Shown: positions 1 to 8,841 of the stretch, in pieces
Position numbering within the stretch: the stretch's first letter is position 1
Layout of the letters: every line of letters begins with the position of its first letter
NCBI GenBank assembly: GCA_023898385.1
Contig: CP060220.1
Location: 1,612,001 to 1,676,000 of the forward strand
Origin: Pseudobdellovibrionaceae bacterium
Lineage (GTDB): Bacteria > Bdellovibrionota > Bdellovibrionia > Bdellovibrionales > UBA1609
Reading direction: 5' to 3'
DNA: 64,000 nucleotides
The notes under the pieces: model-generated
The model's database searches: none
Seen by the model: only the letters and a program-made list of their open reading frames with translations
What the model was told of the DNA's origin: nothing
Translations under genes and position numbers: made by a program

Positions 1-676
1 CCACATGCACCACATACTCTGGGCTGTTTTTTTTGCCACGAAAGGGCACGGGTGTCAAAAATGGAGCGTCAGTTTCTACATGCAATCGATCTAGCGGCAC
101 CGACTTCACAACTTTGCGCAATTCGTCTGCATTTTTAAAAGTGACAATTCCAGAAAACGAAATATCAAACCCCAGGGAAAGAGCGTGATCCGCCAGCCAC
201 TGGGTGCCGGTAAAACAATGAATCAGACCGCTCACCTGACCTGCAAAGGGTTTCAAAATATCTATGGTATCAGGCTCCGCGTCCCGAGTGTGTATCTCCA
301 CCGGCAGCCCAAACTCTCTCGCTAACTCTAGCTGTCGACGAAAAATTTGCTTTTGCTGATCGCGCGGAGAGTGATCGTAATAATAATCCAACCCGATTTC
401 GGCCACGGCCACCACTTCTGGGTCATTCAAATGGCTTCGCATAAATGTCTCGACGGCATCGGTATAGTCAGCCGCATCGTGGGGATGCACACCGAGAGTG
501 CAGTAAACATGGGGTTGAAGTTTTTTTGCTAGCTCCACAACCACAGGATGGTCGTCTGCACAGGTGCCAATTGTCACCACACGTTCCACACCACTGGCCA
601 AACATGCCTGCAGCGTTTCTTCAGGCGGGGCCTCTAGCATATTCAAGTGGGCATGCACATCAATCCACTGATTCAA
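1..676 (-). CDS. tatD: TatD-family metal-dependent hydrolase (3' part beyond window)
   Basis: Metal-dependent DNase of the TatD family, a TIM-barrel hydrolase usually cytoplasmic and linked to DNA repair or turnover. My translation of the minus strand shows the family motifs in order: N-terminal DVHAHLN (metal-binding HxH), GVHPHDA, EIGLDYYYD, EIHTRDA, HCFTGT and ETDAPFL. About 225 residues are visible and the C-terminus lies outside the window. The start is a TTG that overlaps the holB stop codon (ATTGA) and follows an AAGGAA ribosome binding site, so it is translationally coupled to holB. The order tmk-holB-tatD is common in bacteria, which supports the call. Which nuclease activity it has cannot be read from sequence. 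Confidence 0.93.
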   Translation of the reverse strand, partial: MNQWIDVHAHLNMLEAPPEETLQACLASGVERVVTIGTCADDHPVVVELAKKLQPHVYCTLGVHPHDAADYTDAVETFMRSHLNDPEVVAVAEIGLDYYYDHSPRDQQKQIFRRQLELAREFGLPVEIHTRDAEPDTIDILKPFAGQVSGLIHCFTGTQWLADHALSLGFDISFSGIVTFKNADELRKVVKSVPLDRLHVETDAPFLTPVPFRGKKNSPEYVVHV

Positions 677-1617
677 TTTGCCGTTCCTTCTAGTTGAATA
701 AAAAAGTCTTCAAAAGCCAAGCTGCGCTCGGCATTAGACAAAATACTCTTTTCTAAATCGAGCACCAACTGCCCCACCCAGCCCACTCGACCATCAAGAG
801 CTTCACCCAATTCACGAATAAGACCCAAATGATCACCATGGATAAAACCGCTTTGACCTTTTTTCATAAAATGCACATCTCGAATCAATTGCTGCCATAG
901 TCGTGTCAGCATCAATGTTTTTTCTTTATCTTTCAGAGGATCATTCAATGCATTTACCACACTGTGGTTTCGCTGCACCAACCACTGACGCCAAACACCC
1001 AATGCCTGGTCTCTAAATTCAGTCATCTGCTCCAACTGCATAGCCACATCCGCCCGACCCTGGGCGGCTTCAATGATCCAGTCATCCGCTGATGAAACTC
1101 TTCTCAGCTGTGATGTGGACAAGGCCCCAAAGCGCAATACCTGGGAGCGGGATCGAATGGTTGGAAGTATTCCTGACACGCTGTTGGCGATTAAAATGAA
1201 ATAAGTGTCTTCAGGCGGTTCTTCAAGAGATTTTAACAGCGAGTTGGCAGCCTGCGGGTTCATCAAATCGGCTCGATCGATAATCACCACGCGAGCCTGC
1301 CCCAAGCCGCGAACAGAAATAAAGCGAATGATCTGACGGGCTTGCTCCATTTTTATTTGTAGGCCCTCAGGCTCAACATACAAAACACTCTCGCTTTGAT
1401 TTTGTTCGATCCGCCGGCAGCTCGCACACTGACCACAACCCAAAGGGTTCTCTGTACAGATCAATGCCTGTGCCACGCCTTGGGCACATAGTTTTTTTCC
1501 AACACCTGATGGCCCCACAAATAACAACGTCATGGCAAGCCGCTGCCGCTTCAACGCACTTTCTAACTGCGCCACTTGTTTGTCGTGTCCTACTAACCGA
1601 TCTAAACAACGAGCCAC
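673..1617 (-). CDS. holB: DNA polymerase III delta' subunit
   Basis: Delta' subunit of the clamp loader, part of the AAA+ complex that places the sliding clamp on primed DNA. The 314-residue protein has a P-loop GPSGVGKK near residues 35-42, a four-cysteine zinc module at residues 54, 61, 64 and 67, a Walker-B-like region around VVIIDRADLM, and LLKSLEEPP. The usual SRC box reads IRSRSQ here, with Ser in place of Cys; delta' is not itself an ATPase, so this may be neutral. The gene overlaps the 3' end of tmk by 16 bases and the start of tatD by 4 bases. The gene order tmk-holB-tatD supports holB rather than dnaX. Confidence 0.93.
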   Translation of the reverse strand: MARCLDRLVGHDKQVAQLESALKRQRLAMTLLFVGPSGVGKKLCAQGVAQALICTENPLGCGQCASCRRIEQNQSESVLYVEPEGLQIKMEQARQIIRFISVRGLGQARVVIIDRADLMNPQAANSLLKSLEEPPEDTYFILIANSVSGILPTIRSRSQVLRFGALSTSQLRRVSSADDWIIEAAQGRADVAMQLEQMTEFRDQALGVWRQWLVQRNHSVVNALNDPLKDKEKTLMLTRLWQQLIRDVHFMKKGQSGFIHGDHLGLIRELGEALDGRVGWVGQLVLDLEKSILSNAERSLAFEDFFIQLEGTAN

Positions 1618-2240
1618 TTTCGCCTCTTTAACTCACTCAGCAGCTCCTGCAACAGCTCCTCTGGCGATTGCGTTGCTGAAAGCACAAACCACCTATCCGG
1701 TGTCTTTTGTGCCTGCTGTATATAACTCATTCTCACTCTCTCATGAAAGTCTTTTGCCTCTTGTTCAAAACGATCCGGGCTGTCGCCTTGAATGCTTTCG
1801 CGCATTCGCATTCGCTGGGCAGAATCCTCTACCGAAAGATCCAATAACACAAAAAGATCGGGCTTCAGCCCCCCGGTGGCATAATCATTGAGTTGATCAA
1901 TGGAATCAATGTTCAGCTGCCGCCCACCAGACTGAAACGCCACCGTGCTGGCCGTAAAGCGATCACACAACACCCACTGTCCCTTTTCCAAAGCCGGCGC
2001 AATAATTTTTTCGACATGTTGGGCCCGATCGGCCAAATACAATAGCAGTTCGGCTTTCGCAGTTGGCGGCTCGCCTTCCAGCCGTAACAAAAGTTGTCGA
2101 AGCTCGCCGCCGAGGGCTGACCCTCCCGGCTCCCGGGTCATCACACAAGAAATATTATGTTTCTCAAGTACTTGACGAAGGCCCTGGGCCAAAGTGGATT
2201 TTCCGGAGCCATCCAGCCCCTCAAAGACAATAAAAGACAT
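1602..2240 (-). CDS. tmk: Thymidylate kinase
   Basis: Phosphorylates dTMP to dTDP with ATP in the dTTP pathway. From the chosen ATG the protein is 212 residues, a normal length. The P-loop FEGLDGSGKS begins at residue 6. DR[FY]-type CDRFTAST, the TREPGG dTMP-binding motif and an Arg-rich LID segment (QRMRMRES) are all visible. The open frame extends 17 codons upstream, but that extension is not conserved-looking and family members begin just before the P-loop, so I chose the inner ATG. It is first in the tmk-holB-tatD operon and is divergent from a response-regulator gene with about 100 bases between them. Confidence 0.95.
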   Translation of the reverse strand: MSFIVFEGLDGSGKSTLAQGLRQVLEKHNISCVMTREPGGSALGGELRQLLLRLEGEPPTAKAELLLYLADRAQHVEKIIAPALEKGQWVLCDRFTASTVAFQSGGRQLNIDSIDQLNDYATGGLKPDLFVLLDLSVEDSAQRMRMRESIQGDSPDRFEQEAKDFHERVRMSYIQQAQKTPDRWFVLSATQSPEELLQELLSELKRRKWLVV

Positions 2241-2342
2241 GGGTTGTTTTTCACTCGACCACAGGACAGTGTCACTGCATTTTCCGCCCAAAAACGCACT
2301 GCATTGTTAAACCTTTTTCTAAACTCTGCCGATCGAGTTTTC

Positions 2343-3341
2343 ATGAGCAAAAAAACGCCAAACCCAAAAATGCGCGTGGAGAAAATTAAAGTTCTGGTTG
2401 CCGATGATGACCGGCAAATGGGCCGTCGACTCACCTCTGAACTGCGCTCCAACGACTTTGCGGCGGAGTTTGTCGACAACGGGCTCGATGCCAAACAAAT
2501 GATTCTCGCCTGGTACCCTCGGATTGTGCTCATCGACCTAATGCTTCGCGATGGCAATGCCTTTCAGGTTTTAAAATTCATCAAAAGCCAGCCCGCCCTC
2601 AATCATCACAAAGTGGATGTTTGCGTTCTCTCCGGTCACAATGACCATGACAATGTTCGTCGCGCCTTTCAACTAGGGGCTAAAGATTACGTGGTGAAGC
2701 CCATCACCATCGACGAGCTCATCGCGCGACTTGTATTTATAGCTCGTGACCACAGACACATTGAAAAAATCATGGCGCCGGACTCCCCATCGGAAGAGGG
2801 CACCGCCACCAAGAAGAAAGGCCCCAATTATTGGCTGCAACTTTCTGATTTGCTTTTGACACAAGGACTCTCACAGACGGACATCATCGAGCGACTCTTC
2901 AACCTGACACGTATGACAGCCATTAAGGTTGGTGGCGTACGATGCTCGGTGGTTCGTTTTGTGGACCAAAACTCTGGCGTCGTCATCGCGTCAAGTGACG
3001 ATCGAAGCGTTTCGGGACTCAACCTCGATCTCAACCGTTACCCTGAAATTCGCCTGGTGGTGAACACCAATTCAATGGTGGCCGTGGAAAATATAACCAA
3101 ACACCGCCAACTCAAGTACATTCAACAACACTTTGAAAAGATCAACTTTAACTCTCTCATTGTGGCCCCCATCATGCACAAAGACCAAGTCTTTGGAGTC
3201 CTCTCCGTGCGCATGCCCACCAAAAAGACCACGCTGACAGATAATGAGATTCTGTTTGTGGAAGTTGTGGCCAAGGTTATCTCCTTGACCCTCAACGGAG
3301 AAGACACCTCGGCCCTAGAAAAAATCATTCGCGCCGCCTAA
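2343..3341 (+). CDS. Response regulator with REC and GAF domains
   Basis: A 332-residue two-domain signalling protein. Residues about 14-135 form a CheY-like receiver: acidic DDD at 21-23, phospho-acceptor Asp65 in LIDLMLRDG, and the conserved Lys in DYVVKPI. Residues about 165-325 look like a GAF sensor domain (VGGVRCSVVRFV, FNSLIVAPIM, FGVLSVRMP). There is no DNA-binding or enzymatic output domain, so it probably relays through protein contacts or ligand sensing. The open frame continues upstream over tmk on the other strand; I chose the ATG that leaves a short MSKK leader, with an in-frame ATG nine codons later as alternative. No partner kinase is adjacent. Confidence 0.85.
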   Translation: MSKKTPNPKMRVEKIKVLVADDDRQMGRRLTSELRSNDFAAEFVDNGLDAKQMILAWYPRIVLIDLMLRDGNAFQVLKFIKSQPALNHHKVDVCVLSGHNDHDNVRRAFQLGAKDYVVKPITIDELIARLVFIARDHRHIEKIMAPDSPSEEGTATKKKGPNYWLQLSDLLLTQGLSQTDIIERLFNLTRMTAIKVGGVRCSVVRFVDQNSGVVIASSDDRSVSGLNLDLNRYPEIRLVVNTNSMVAVENITKHRQLKYIQQHFEKINFNSLIVAPIMHKDQVFGVLSVRMPTKKTTLTDNEILFVEVVAKVISLTLNGEDTSALEKIIRAA

Positions 3342-3447
3342 TTGCTGCACCACGCTATAAATTTCACTGATCGGAAAAACAGTATGGAATTGATGGTGGA
3401 CTCATCGCCCCTATTACCCTATATTGTCGGGCCGCGAGGTAATTTAC

Positions 3448-3870
3448 ATGTTTACATTTATTACAGTTATCCACGTCATTGTGGCTTTGTTTTTAATTCT
3501 TTTCGTGCTTTTGCAAGACTCCAAAGGCGGTGCCATGGGCTCGCTTGGCGGAGGTGCTAGCGGCTCCAGCTCTGTATTTGGCTCAACTGGCGCTTCAAGC
3601 TTTCTGGTGAAAGCCACGCGGTGGGTAGCCATTTTGTTTGCCATCACTTGCATTTTACTGACCATGAAGACGGTGCAGTTGGCTGGAAAAACTGGAACCA
3701 GCGTTGTGGATGATGTGGCTCCCTCACAAGAAGACGCCGCGGCCATGGCGCCCCTACAAAACGACAGTGCTGATACAGCTCCGGCAGCCAATTCAGAAGC
3801 TGTATCTGAAAAAGCCCCTGAAAGTGGTGAAAACTCCGCCCTTCCTGAATCCACGCCTGAGGCAGAATAG
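3448..3870 (+). CDS. secG: Preprotein translocase subunit SecG
   Basis: Small inner-membrane subunit of the SecYEG protein-export channel. The N-terminus has a hydrophobic segment (FITVIHVIVALFLILFVLL), the signature QDSKGGAMG followed by a Gly/Ser loop with SSSVFG, then a second membrane segment (WVAILFAITCILLTM). The last 70 residues are an Ala/Glu/Pro-rich tail, longer than in E. coli SecG but common in delta-like bacteria. A GAGG ribosome binding site lies about 9 bases before the chosen ATG. The frame opens eight codons earlier, but MFTFITV is the usual start. An envelope protein gene follows after 8 bases. Confidence 0.93.
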   Translation: MFTFITVIHVIVALFLILFVLLQDSKGGAMGSLGGGASGSSSVFGSTGASSFLVKATRWVAILFAITCILLTMKTVQLAGKTGTSVVDDVAPSQEDAAAMAPLQNDSADTAPAANSEAVSEKAPESGENSALPESTPEAE

Positions 3871-3878
3871 TATTTAGA

Positions 3879-4781
3879 ATGTCATCACGATGGACATGGA
3901 TTTTTGGTATTACCCTTGCCTTTGCCGGTTTGATCGTTGTGTTTTTTTCCCATGAAATTTCGTTGTGGATCAGTCCCCCGAAAAACGAGGTGGCTGTGGG
4001 ACCTGTGGTGGCCAAGGTGACTCGCGCCGAGGGCCCCGTCTCAGTCCTTCACAGAGGCAAACTTGCCGCTGAAACAGGGCTCACCGGCCAACCCTTGCAC
4101 CACCGCGACCGCGTTGTGGTGGATCGCCGGGGCGTATTGAGCCTCTCTTTTGATTCTGGTTATGAAATTGAGATTTTGCCCCAAAGTGAGTTTGTCATTG
4201 AGCTGTGGTCAGAGACCCACTCCAGCTCACCGATTTATATCAACATGGTCCAAGGTGACTACAGAGTCATTAGTAACGGGATCTTGGGTCAGCTTTATAT
4301 GGTCATGAACCGGCAAATCTTTGTGCCCTCACGAAGACCAAAGACGCCGCCCCTCCCCTTAGTGATTTCTCAAACCACAGGCAGCCCATCTTCTGATGTA
4401 AAAACAGAAACCTCTCCTGAGCCCGAACCGATCAAAGGATCTTTTGTAGAAGATCTGGCCACGGAAGATCAAATTAAAGATGTCCCAGCCACATTAGATA
4501 CGCTTTCTGATAAATACATTTCAGAGGTGATTGCGGCCCAACGAGAAGCCTTTAGCCGGTGCCAGGCCAACGCCGTTAGAGATAACCGCAATGCCAAAGG
4601 TAATTTGCTGTTTGGGGTGACCATCGATCCTCGCGGGGTTATTGAAGACGTCAAAGTACTTCAATCTGATATTGATAACCCTGAGCTGGTTGAATGCGCT
4701 CGAATGGTTTTCACGCGGGCCCGATTTCCCAGTTTTTCTGGTCCTCCCATAAAGCGGAGCTTTCCGTTAAATTACGAATAA
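3879..4781 (+). CDS. FecR-like / AgmX-PglI C-terminal domain envelope protein
   Basis: A 300-residue membrane-anchored protein. It begins with one membrane segment (residues about 7-25), then a FecR-like beta-domain (about 45-130, with PVSVLHRGK, DRVVVDRRGVLSLSFDSG), a linker rich in Pro and Thr, and a C-terminal domain of about 95 residues that matches the AgmX/PglI (TonB-C-like) family: SRCQANAVRD, NLLFGVTIDPRGVIEDVKV, ARFPSF. That C-terminal family is typical of myxobacteria and relatives, where some members serve gliding or TonB-like envelope functions. The role here is unknown. It lies 8 bases after secG and is likely cotranscribed. It converges with the App1-like gene. Confidence 0.72.
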   Translation: MSSRWTWIFGITLAFAGLIVVFFSHEISLWISPPKNEVAVGPVVAKVTRAEGPVSVLHRGKLAAETGLTGQPLHHRDRVVVDRRGVLSLSFDSGYEIEILPQSEFVIELWSETHSSSPIYINMVQGDYRVISNGILGQLYMVMNRQIFVPSRRPKTPPLPLVISQTTGSPSSDVKTETSPEPEPIKGSFVEDLATEDQIKDVPATLDTLSDKYISEVIAAQREAFSRCQANAVRDNRNAKGNLLFGVTIDPRGVIEDVKVLQSDIDNPELVECARMVFTRARFPSFSGPPIKRSFPLNYE

Positions 4782-4799
4782 GCACCAGGGATTTCGCTG

Positions 4800-5876
4800 T
4801 CAGCGATAGTCATGCATATAATCAATGCGTTCAGGCACCCAAGGTTCGAAACTGCCTTCCAGCTCATACACCCTATCTCCTACTTTTTGTGTGATTTCAC
4901 GGGGCTCAACGGAGGGCTTATAATCTTCACGCAATAAATTTTTGGCAATGAGACTGGGAACCAACTCTGCCACAGTGGGAGCTCCCAAGGCGCGCCGCCG
5001 AACCAAGTCGTCAAAGCTTCGCTCAATTTGCTCAGGTGTGAACCCGTAGTTGGCCACCATATCTTGAGCCACATCTACTACTTGATTTACACCCAGTCGA
5101 CCGTCTTGAAACAAATCAGCCGCCATCTGCAAGCTATTAAAACTCGGCATGGTTCGACGACCAAACTTTATATAGTATTCAGAGTCCGTATCGTCTTCGA
5201 GATTGATATAGATCTTTTCCACAGGATCATTGTTCGGAACCCGAGCCTGAAGATCAAGAATGGCATCCATTTGCTGACCCACAACCCGAAAGCTTTTCAT
5301 AATATTGCGAACCTCTGACCGCTCTAATCGGCGCGCACAGATATCAGAGTACAACGAGTAAATCACAGCATCAGACTCACTGTCGTCGCCAAAAAGCACT
5401 TGGCGCACGTCTTCTGCGAGTAAAAGTCGCATCTGCAAAAGGGCTTGTAACTTGTAACCCACCTGCTGAGTTAATCTCCAGAGCCTTTTCGGCCGAAGGT
5501 TTTGAAGATTGTCCTTACAAAAAATGGCATAGGGTTGAATGCCGTCAAGATTCAATTTTTCAAGTACACGCCCGGCGATTTGCGGCGGTGAGGCGGTGAT
5601 AAAAAATATAGGAAAGTCTGTCGAGGGGTGTTGCTGCAGCCAATGATCGCGAAGACTTCGCACCAAAGTCGCTGTCCCCGGCAAATTGCGCTTTTCGATG
5701 GGCTTTTCAAATGCCGTTCGCACCAGCCCTTTTAATGTCTCAAACTTCGTATCGAGGTAGGTTTTATCCAAATCCCAGACGTAGACCTCTTTGGCCATTT
5801 TCACTTTTTCCGTGGCCTTATAAGGGAAATGCACCACATCGGCCGTGATCTTTGCTGTTTTTCTCCAATCCGTCAT
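4800..5876 (-). CDS. App1-like HAD-superfamily phosphatase (DUF2183 type)
   Basis: A 358-residue protein with the HAD-type phosphatase nucleophile motif DLDKTYLDT (Asp35 and Asp37), a motif II-like FFITASPPQ, a Lys-containing stretch around residues 115-130, and acidic motif III FGDDSESD. This arrangement matches the catalytic domain of App1, a phosphatidate phosphatase that dephosphorylates phosphatidic acid. The C-terminal 120 residues are predicted helical and are not recognised. No signal peptide is visible, so a cytoplasmic or peripheral membrane place is likely. It is transcribed divergently from the unknown/SPL-like pair, with 72 bases between the genes. Substrate is inferred from the family only. 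Confidence 0.75.
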   Translation of the reverse strand: MTDWRKTAKITADVVHFPYKATEKVKMAKEVYVWDLDKTYLDTKFETLKGLVRTAFEKPIEKRNLPGTATLVRSLRDHWLQQHPSTDFPIFFITASPPQIAGRVLEKLNLDGIQPYAIFCKDNLQNLRPKRLWRLTQQVGYKLQALLQMRLLLAEDVRQVLFGDDSESDAVIYSLYSDICARRLERSEVRNIMKSFRVVGQQMDAILDLQARVPNNDPVEKIYINLEDDTDSEYYIKFGRRTMPSFNSLQMAADLFQDGRLGVNQVVDVAQDMVANYGFTPEQIERSFDDLVRRRALGAPTVAELVPSLIAKNLLREDYKPSVEPREITQKVGDRVYELEGSFEPWVPERIDYMHDYR

Positions 5877-5948
5877 AAATCTCTCCCTGAAACTGAGCTA
5901 TTCTAACAACGCTCCTGCAAAAAAACCAACCTCGGCGTTGCCCTCAAA

Positions 5949-6797
5949 TTGAAGCCTATGGTAAACGGCTACTTGATGACCACGCACGTTAAAAAACCGA
6001 GTCCAACGAGCTTGGATTTCAAGCCTGTGGGCGGCTGGCCGGCGCCCTTACCCACTATGAGCTGGGGCCGCTGGCAACTAACACACTTTCAGAATTTAGC
6101 TCGGCACAATTACGACCTGAGCCAGGGCGGCTTTTCATTTGAAGAAGTTTTCTTTTCGCTCTACCCCCGCCTCACTCTCTCGGAGCTGGCTCGCATTTAC
6201 ACTGGATGGCCGGAATCATTTAAAAGTGAAGTGGGAATCAACTGGACCCTGTTTTTTGAAAATTACCGATTAAATTATAATTCCACGCTAATTCACACAC
6301 TAGAAACCCTCGCCTCCACCCCGGAAGATTTTCAAAACTGGGTGAGCCTAAAAGGGTTGTCCATTGGCGACTTGGCACCCCTATTGAGCGTTCCCAATGA
6401 TTTGGATTTGACAGCCCTTTACTCTCGACTGTCGGTAGCAAATCCCAGTAAATCCATTGGTGTGCAGATTCTGGAGTGGATGATTGAGCTGTCTCTCATG
6501 GGGCATGAAATACCACATATTAGCCCGTCCCCAATGGATGCCAATGAATGGTGGCAGCTCTTAAAATCACTTCGATATAATAACACCGTTTTGCTAGATA
6601 ATACTCGATCTCACGCCACCAAGTCCCTACCGTGGCCTTCGCACACTCAGGCCCAATGGCAACGACGCGGTGACGAGGGAGGCATCGATGTTCGCTTTTT
6701 TGTCACCTCTGAAAAAGATCTGGAACAAAAAATAAAGGGCCTAATGAAAGTTCAAGAAAAAATCCAAACAAACAGTGACGGCCTGTGGAAGTCTTAG
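5949..6797 (+). CDS. Unknown protein translationally coupled to SPL-like radical SAM gene
   Basis: I do not recognise this family. The 282-residue protein has no signal peptide or membrane segment and is rich in Trp. The N-terminal two thirds look helical (FEEVFFSLYPRLTLSELARIYTG). Near the C-terminus is a compact motif WPSHTQAQWQRRGDEGG followed by IDVRFF and a Lys-rich helix. Its last 13 bases overlap the start of the radical SAM gene, so the two products are probably made together and may work together. An in-frame ATG nine codons in is an alternative start; neither start has a strong ribosome binding site. Confidence 0.7.
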   Translation: MKPMVNGYLMTTHVKKPSPTSLDFKPVGGWPAPLPTMSWGRWQLTHFQNLARHNYDLSQGGFSFEEVFFSLYPRLTLSELARIYTGWPESFKSEVGINWTLFFENYRLNYNSTLIHTLETLASTPEDFQNWVSLKGLSIGDLAPLLSVPNDLDLTALYSRLSVANPSKSIGVQILEWMIELSLMGHEIPHISPSPMDANEWWQLLKSLRYNNTVLLDNTRSHATKSLPWPSHTQAQWQRRGDEGGIDVRFFVTSEKDLEQKIKGLMKVQEKIQTNSDGLWKS

Positions 6798-7918
6798 AGC
6801 AGATCAAAACTTTTTTTATTCATAATGATAGTGCAAACTCCACGCTTGCCAAGCGCATTGTTGACATAGTGCCCGCTGAAAAAATTCAGTGGGTAAACAC
6901 CAGGCCCTTTGCCGATCGAGACGGACGACTTTCTTCAAAAGAATTTTCTGAAAGCAAACAACATTTATTCGTTGCCCCCTTCCGTGGAAAGTTCTTTAAA
7001 CGTTGCCCTGGCTCACGCCCAGGGCTCACCTGTTGCAACTATTTTGTGCTTAACCTGGGTCTGCAATGTAATATGAACTGCTCTTATTGCTACTTGCAGA
7101 GCTTTATTAATACCCCCGTGATGACAGCCTATTCAAATTTACAGGATGCGCTTTGCGAGCTAGAGGATATTGGTCGATCCATGGCCGACCATATGGTTCG
7201 CATCGGAACCGGAGAGGTTATAGACAGTCTCAGCCTTGACCCGATCACGCTCTTCTCTCACGACTTGATTCATTTTTTTCGCCGTTATCCGAAATGGCGC
7301 TTGGAGTTTAAAACCAAATCCGATGCTGTGGATCAGTTTTTAGATGTGCCTCATGCCGGCAATATCATTGTCAGCTGGTCAATCAACCCGCAAAATATCA
7401 TCGACAAAGAAGAACATGGGACTGCCAGCTTAGATCGTCGACTTAGAGCGGCCGTAAAATGTCGCGACAAAGGCTTTCTGATATCTTTTCACATTGACCC
7501 AATGATTTGGCACAAAGGCTGGGAAAAGAATTATTCTGAGCTTGTTGAGAAAATCACAACGCTGTTTCGCCCCGAAGAAATCCCGGCCATTTCGGTGGGC
7601 GCGCTGCGGTTTCAACCGGAGCAACGCCATATGATGCGGGAGCGGTTTGGCATGGATAGCTTGGTCAATAGTGCTGAAACATTCAAATGCAGTGACGGAA
7701 AACTTCGCTATGACGGCCAACTCCGGCGACGGATGTACGAACATGTGGTCAACGCGTTTAAAAACAAAGATTCCAAATGGAATATATTCTTGTGTATGGA
7801 GACTCCCGAAACCTGGCTTCAGTCCATGCCCTCACTTCCGGGCACAGACCCTGGGCTTAAGGATTTATTTTACAATATTAAAATGCCAAAACCAGCATCA
7901 GAGCTAGGTTGCCAATAA
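6785..7918 (+). CDS. Spore photoproduct lyase-like radical SAM protein
   Basis: Radical S-adenosylmethionine enzyme resembling spore photoproduct lyase, which reverses a UV thymine dimer by hydrogen-atom transfer. The cluster motif is CxxxCxxC at Cys95, Cys99 and Cys102 (LQCNMNCSYCYLQ), the spacing and following YLQ typical of SPL. Further family-like elements are RIGTGEVIDSLSLD, LEFKTKS, VSWSINP and, near the end, FLCMETPETW. The protein is 377 residues, close to SplB length. Start is GTG, overlapping the upstream unknown gene. Its last 41 bases overlap a convergent gene. SPL homologues are known in some non-sporeformers, so substrate may be a different DNA lesion; that is inference. Confidence 0.85.
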   Translation: MEVLEQIKTFFIHNDSANSTLAKRIVDIVPAEKIQWVNTRPFADRDGRLSSKEFSESKQHLFVAPFRGKFFKRCPGSRPGLTCCNYFVLNLGLQCNMNCSYCYLQSFINTPVMTAYSNLQDALCELEDIGRSMADHMVRIGTGEVIDSLSLDPITLFSHDLIHFFRRYPKWRLEFKTKSDAVDQFLDVPHAGNIIVSWSINPQNIIDKEEHGTASLDRRLRAAVKCRDKGFLISFHIDPMIWHKGWEKNYSELVEKITTLFRPEEIPAISVGALRFQPEQRHMMRERFGMDSLVNSAETFKCSDGKLRYDGQLRRRMYEHVVNAFKNKDSKWNIFLCMETPETWLQSMPSLPGTDPGLKDLFYNIKMPKPASELGCQ

Positions 7919-8828
7919 ACGCCAATGCCGTGTAGAGGGGGCGTTTCTCGCGCTGCTTTTCTTGAACTTCTACCATTTTTGCCGACAAGTACTCGCCCCC
8001 AAGCCCCCCGTAGATTTTTTGTTCCGTTGCAAACTGTTCGCGAAGGCGTTTGAATTCATTTGGAAATCTAACTAGCGAGTAAGCTTTGATTTTCTTAAAA
8101 TCCTCGGCTCGAGTGATCGTCACCACCACTTGACCCGACTCTTTTGTTATCACGGTTCCTTCAGCAAAAACTTCCATGGTCATACCATCGGGCAATTGAG
8201 GTTTGAGACTCTCACTGTGCAATCGAATGAGCTGCACCGGATCGCCTACCTCTATTTGCGAGACTTGACCTACTTTTATTTTCACTACCTTTTTGGCGTT
8301 TTCTTCGTAAACAGGTCGACCCTTTAGAGGATCCACGACCACGTAACCCTGATAAGGCAGTGAGGCCACAAAGTCTTGCATAAGTTTTTTACCGGTGGCC
8401 TCTATTTGCTCAGATACAGGTAGGGATTTTTGAAGGCTGATTTCGTGTTGCCAAAGCACTCGACCAAATTCACCTTCATAAACATTCATTTTCATTGTGT
8501 TTGCATGCACCTCAGTTGTGACCAACGCATGGGCATCCAAAAGTTTTGCCAAAATCAAAGCATCGGCGGGCTGCAGCTCTCCCCGCGCCTGATAGAGATC
8601 TTTTTGCTGGAGAAAACTCTTACTGGCCACCAAAAATCGATCGGATTCGGTAAGGGCCTCGCGCATTGACCACCAGGTGTTTTCTGCCGATTTCTTTAGC
8701 TGCCGCTCCACTTTTACCGGAAACACCGCCACTCGATGAATCAACTGATGTTCAACCTGGGCAAAGGACACCAATGGAAATACAAACATCAAAAAGACAA
8801 TTCCCAAAAACCGAAGATTTCTGCTCAT
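7878..8828 (-). CDS. Secreted or membrane-anchored protein of unknown function
   Basis: A 316-residue protein not recognised as a known family. It opens with a clear signal peptide (RFLGIVFLMFVFPLVSFAQ) and ends with a hydrophobic segment (LYTALAFIGNLALMLVLAF), so it is probably exported and held in the inner membrane by its C-terminus. The middle has a section that resembles flagellar or LPS-assembly helper domains (FPVKVERQLKKS, ALVTTEVHANTMKMNVYEG) and a beta-rich part (VGQVSQIEVGDPVQLIRL). The 3' end overlaps the convergent SPL-like gene by 41 bases, unusually long for a convergent pair. It is last in the minus-strand run that starts with the ABC transporter genes. Confidence 0.7.
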   Translation of the reverse strand: MSRNLRFLGIVFLMFVFPLVSFAQVEHQLIHRVAVFPVKVERQLKKSAENTWWSMREALTESDRFLVASKSFLQQKDLYQARGELQPADALILAKLLDAHALVTTEVHANTMKMNVYEGEFGRVLWQHEISLQKSLPVSEQIEATGKKLMQDFVASLPYQGYVVVDPLKGRPVYEENAKKVVKIKVGQVSQIEVGDPVQLIRLHSESLKPQLPDGMTMEVFAEGTVITKESGQVVVTITRAEDFKKIKAYSLVRFPNEFKRLREQFATEQKIYGGLGGEYLSAKMVEVQEKQREKRPLYTALAFIGNLALMLVLAF

Positions 8829-8841
8829 AACTTTGCCCCCT

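Noticed and set aside
1373..1609. 78-residue minus-strand frame within holB
   Set aside because: Shadow frame of holB with no independent signal.
3342..3560. 72-residue plus-strand frame before secG
   Set aside because: Runs over the secG start in another frame and has no protein-like features.
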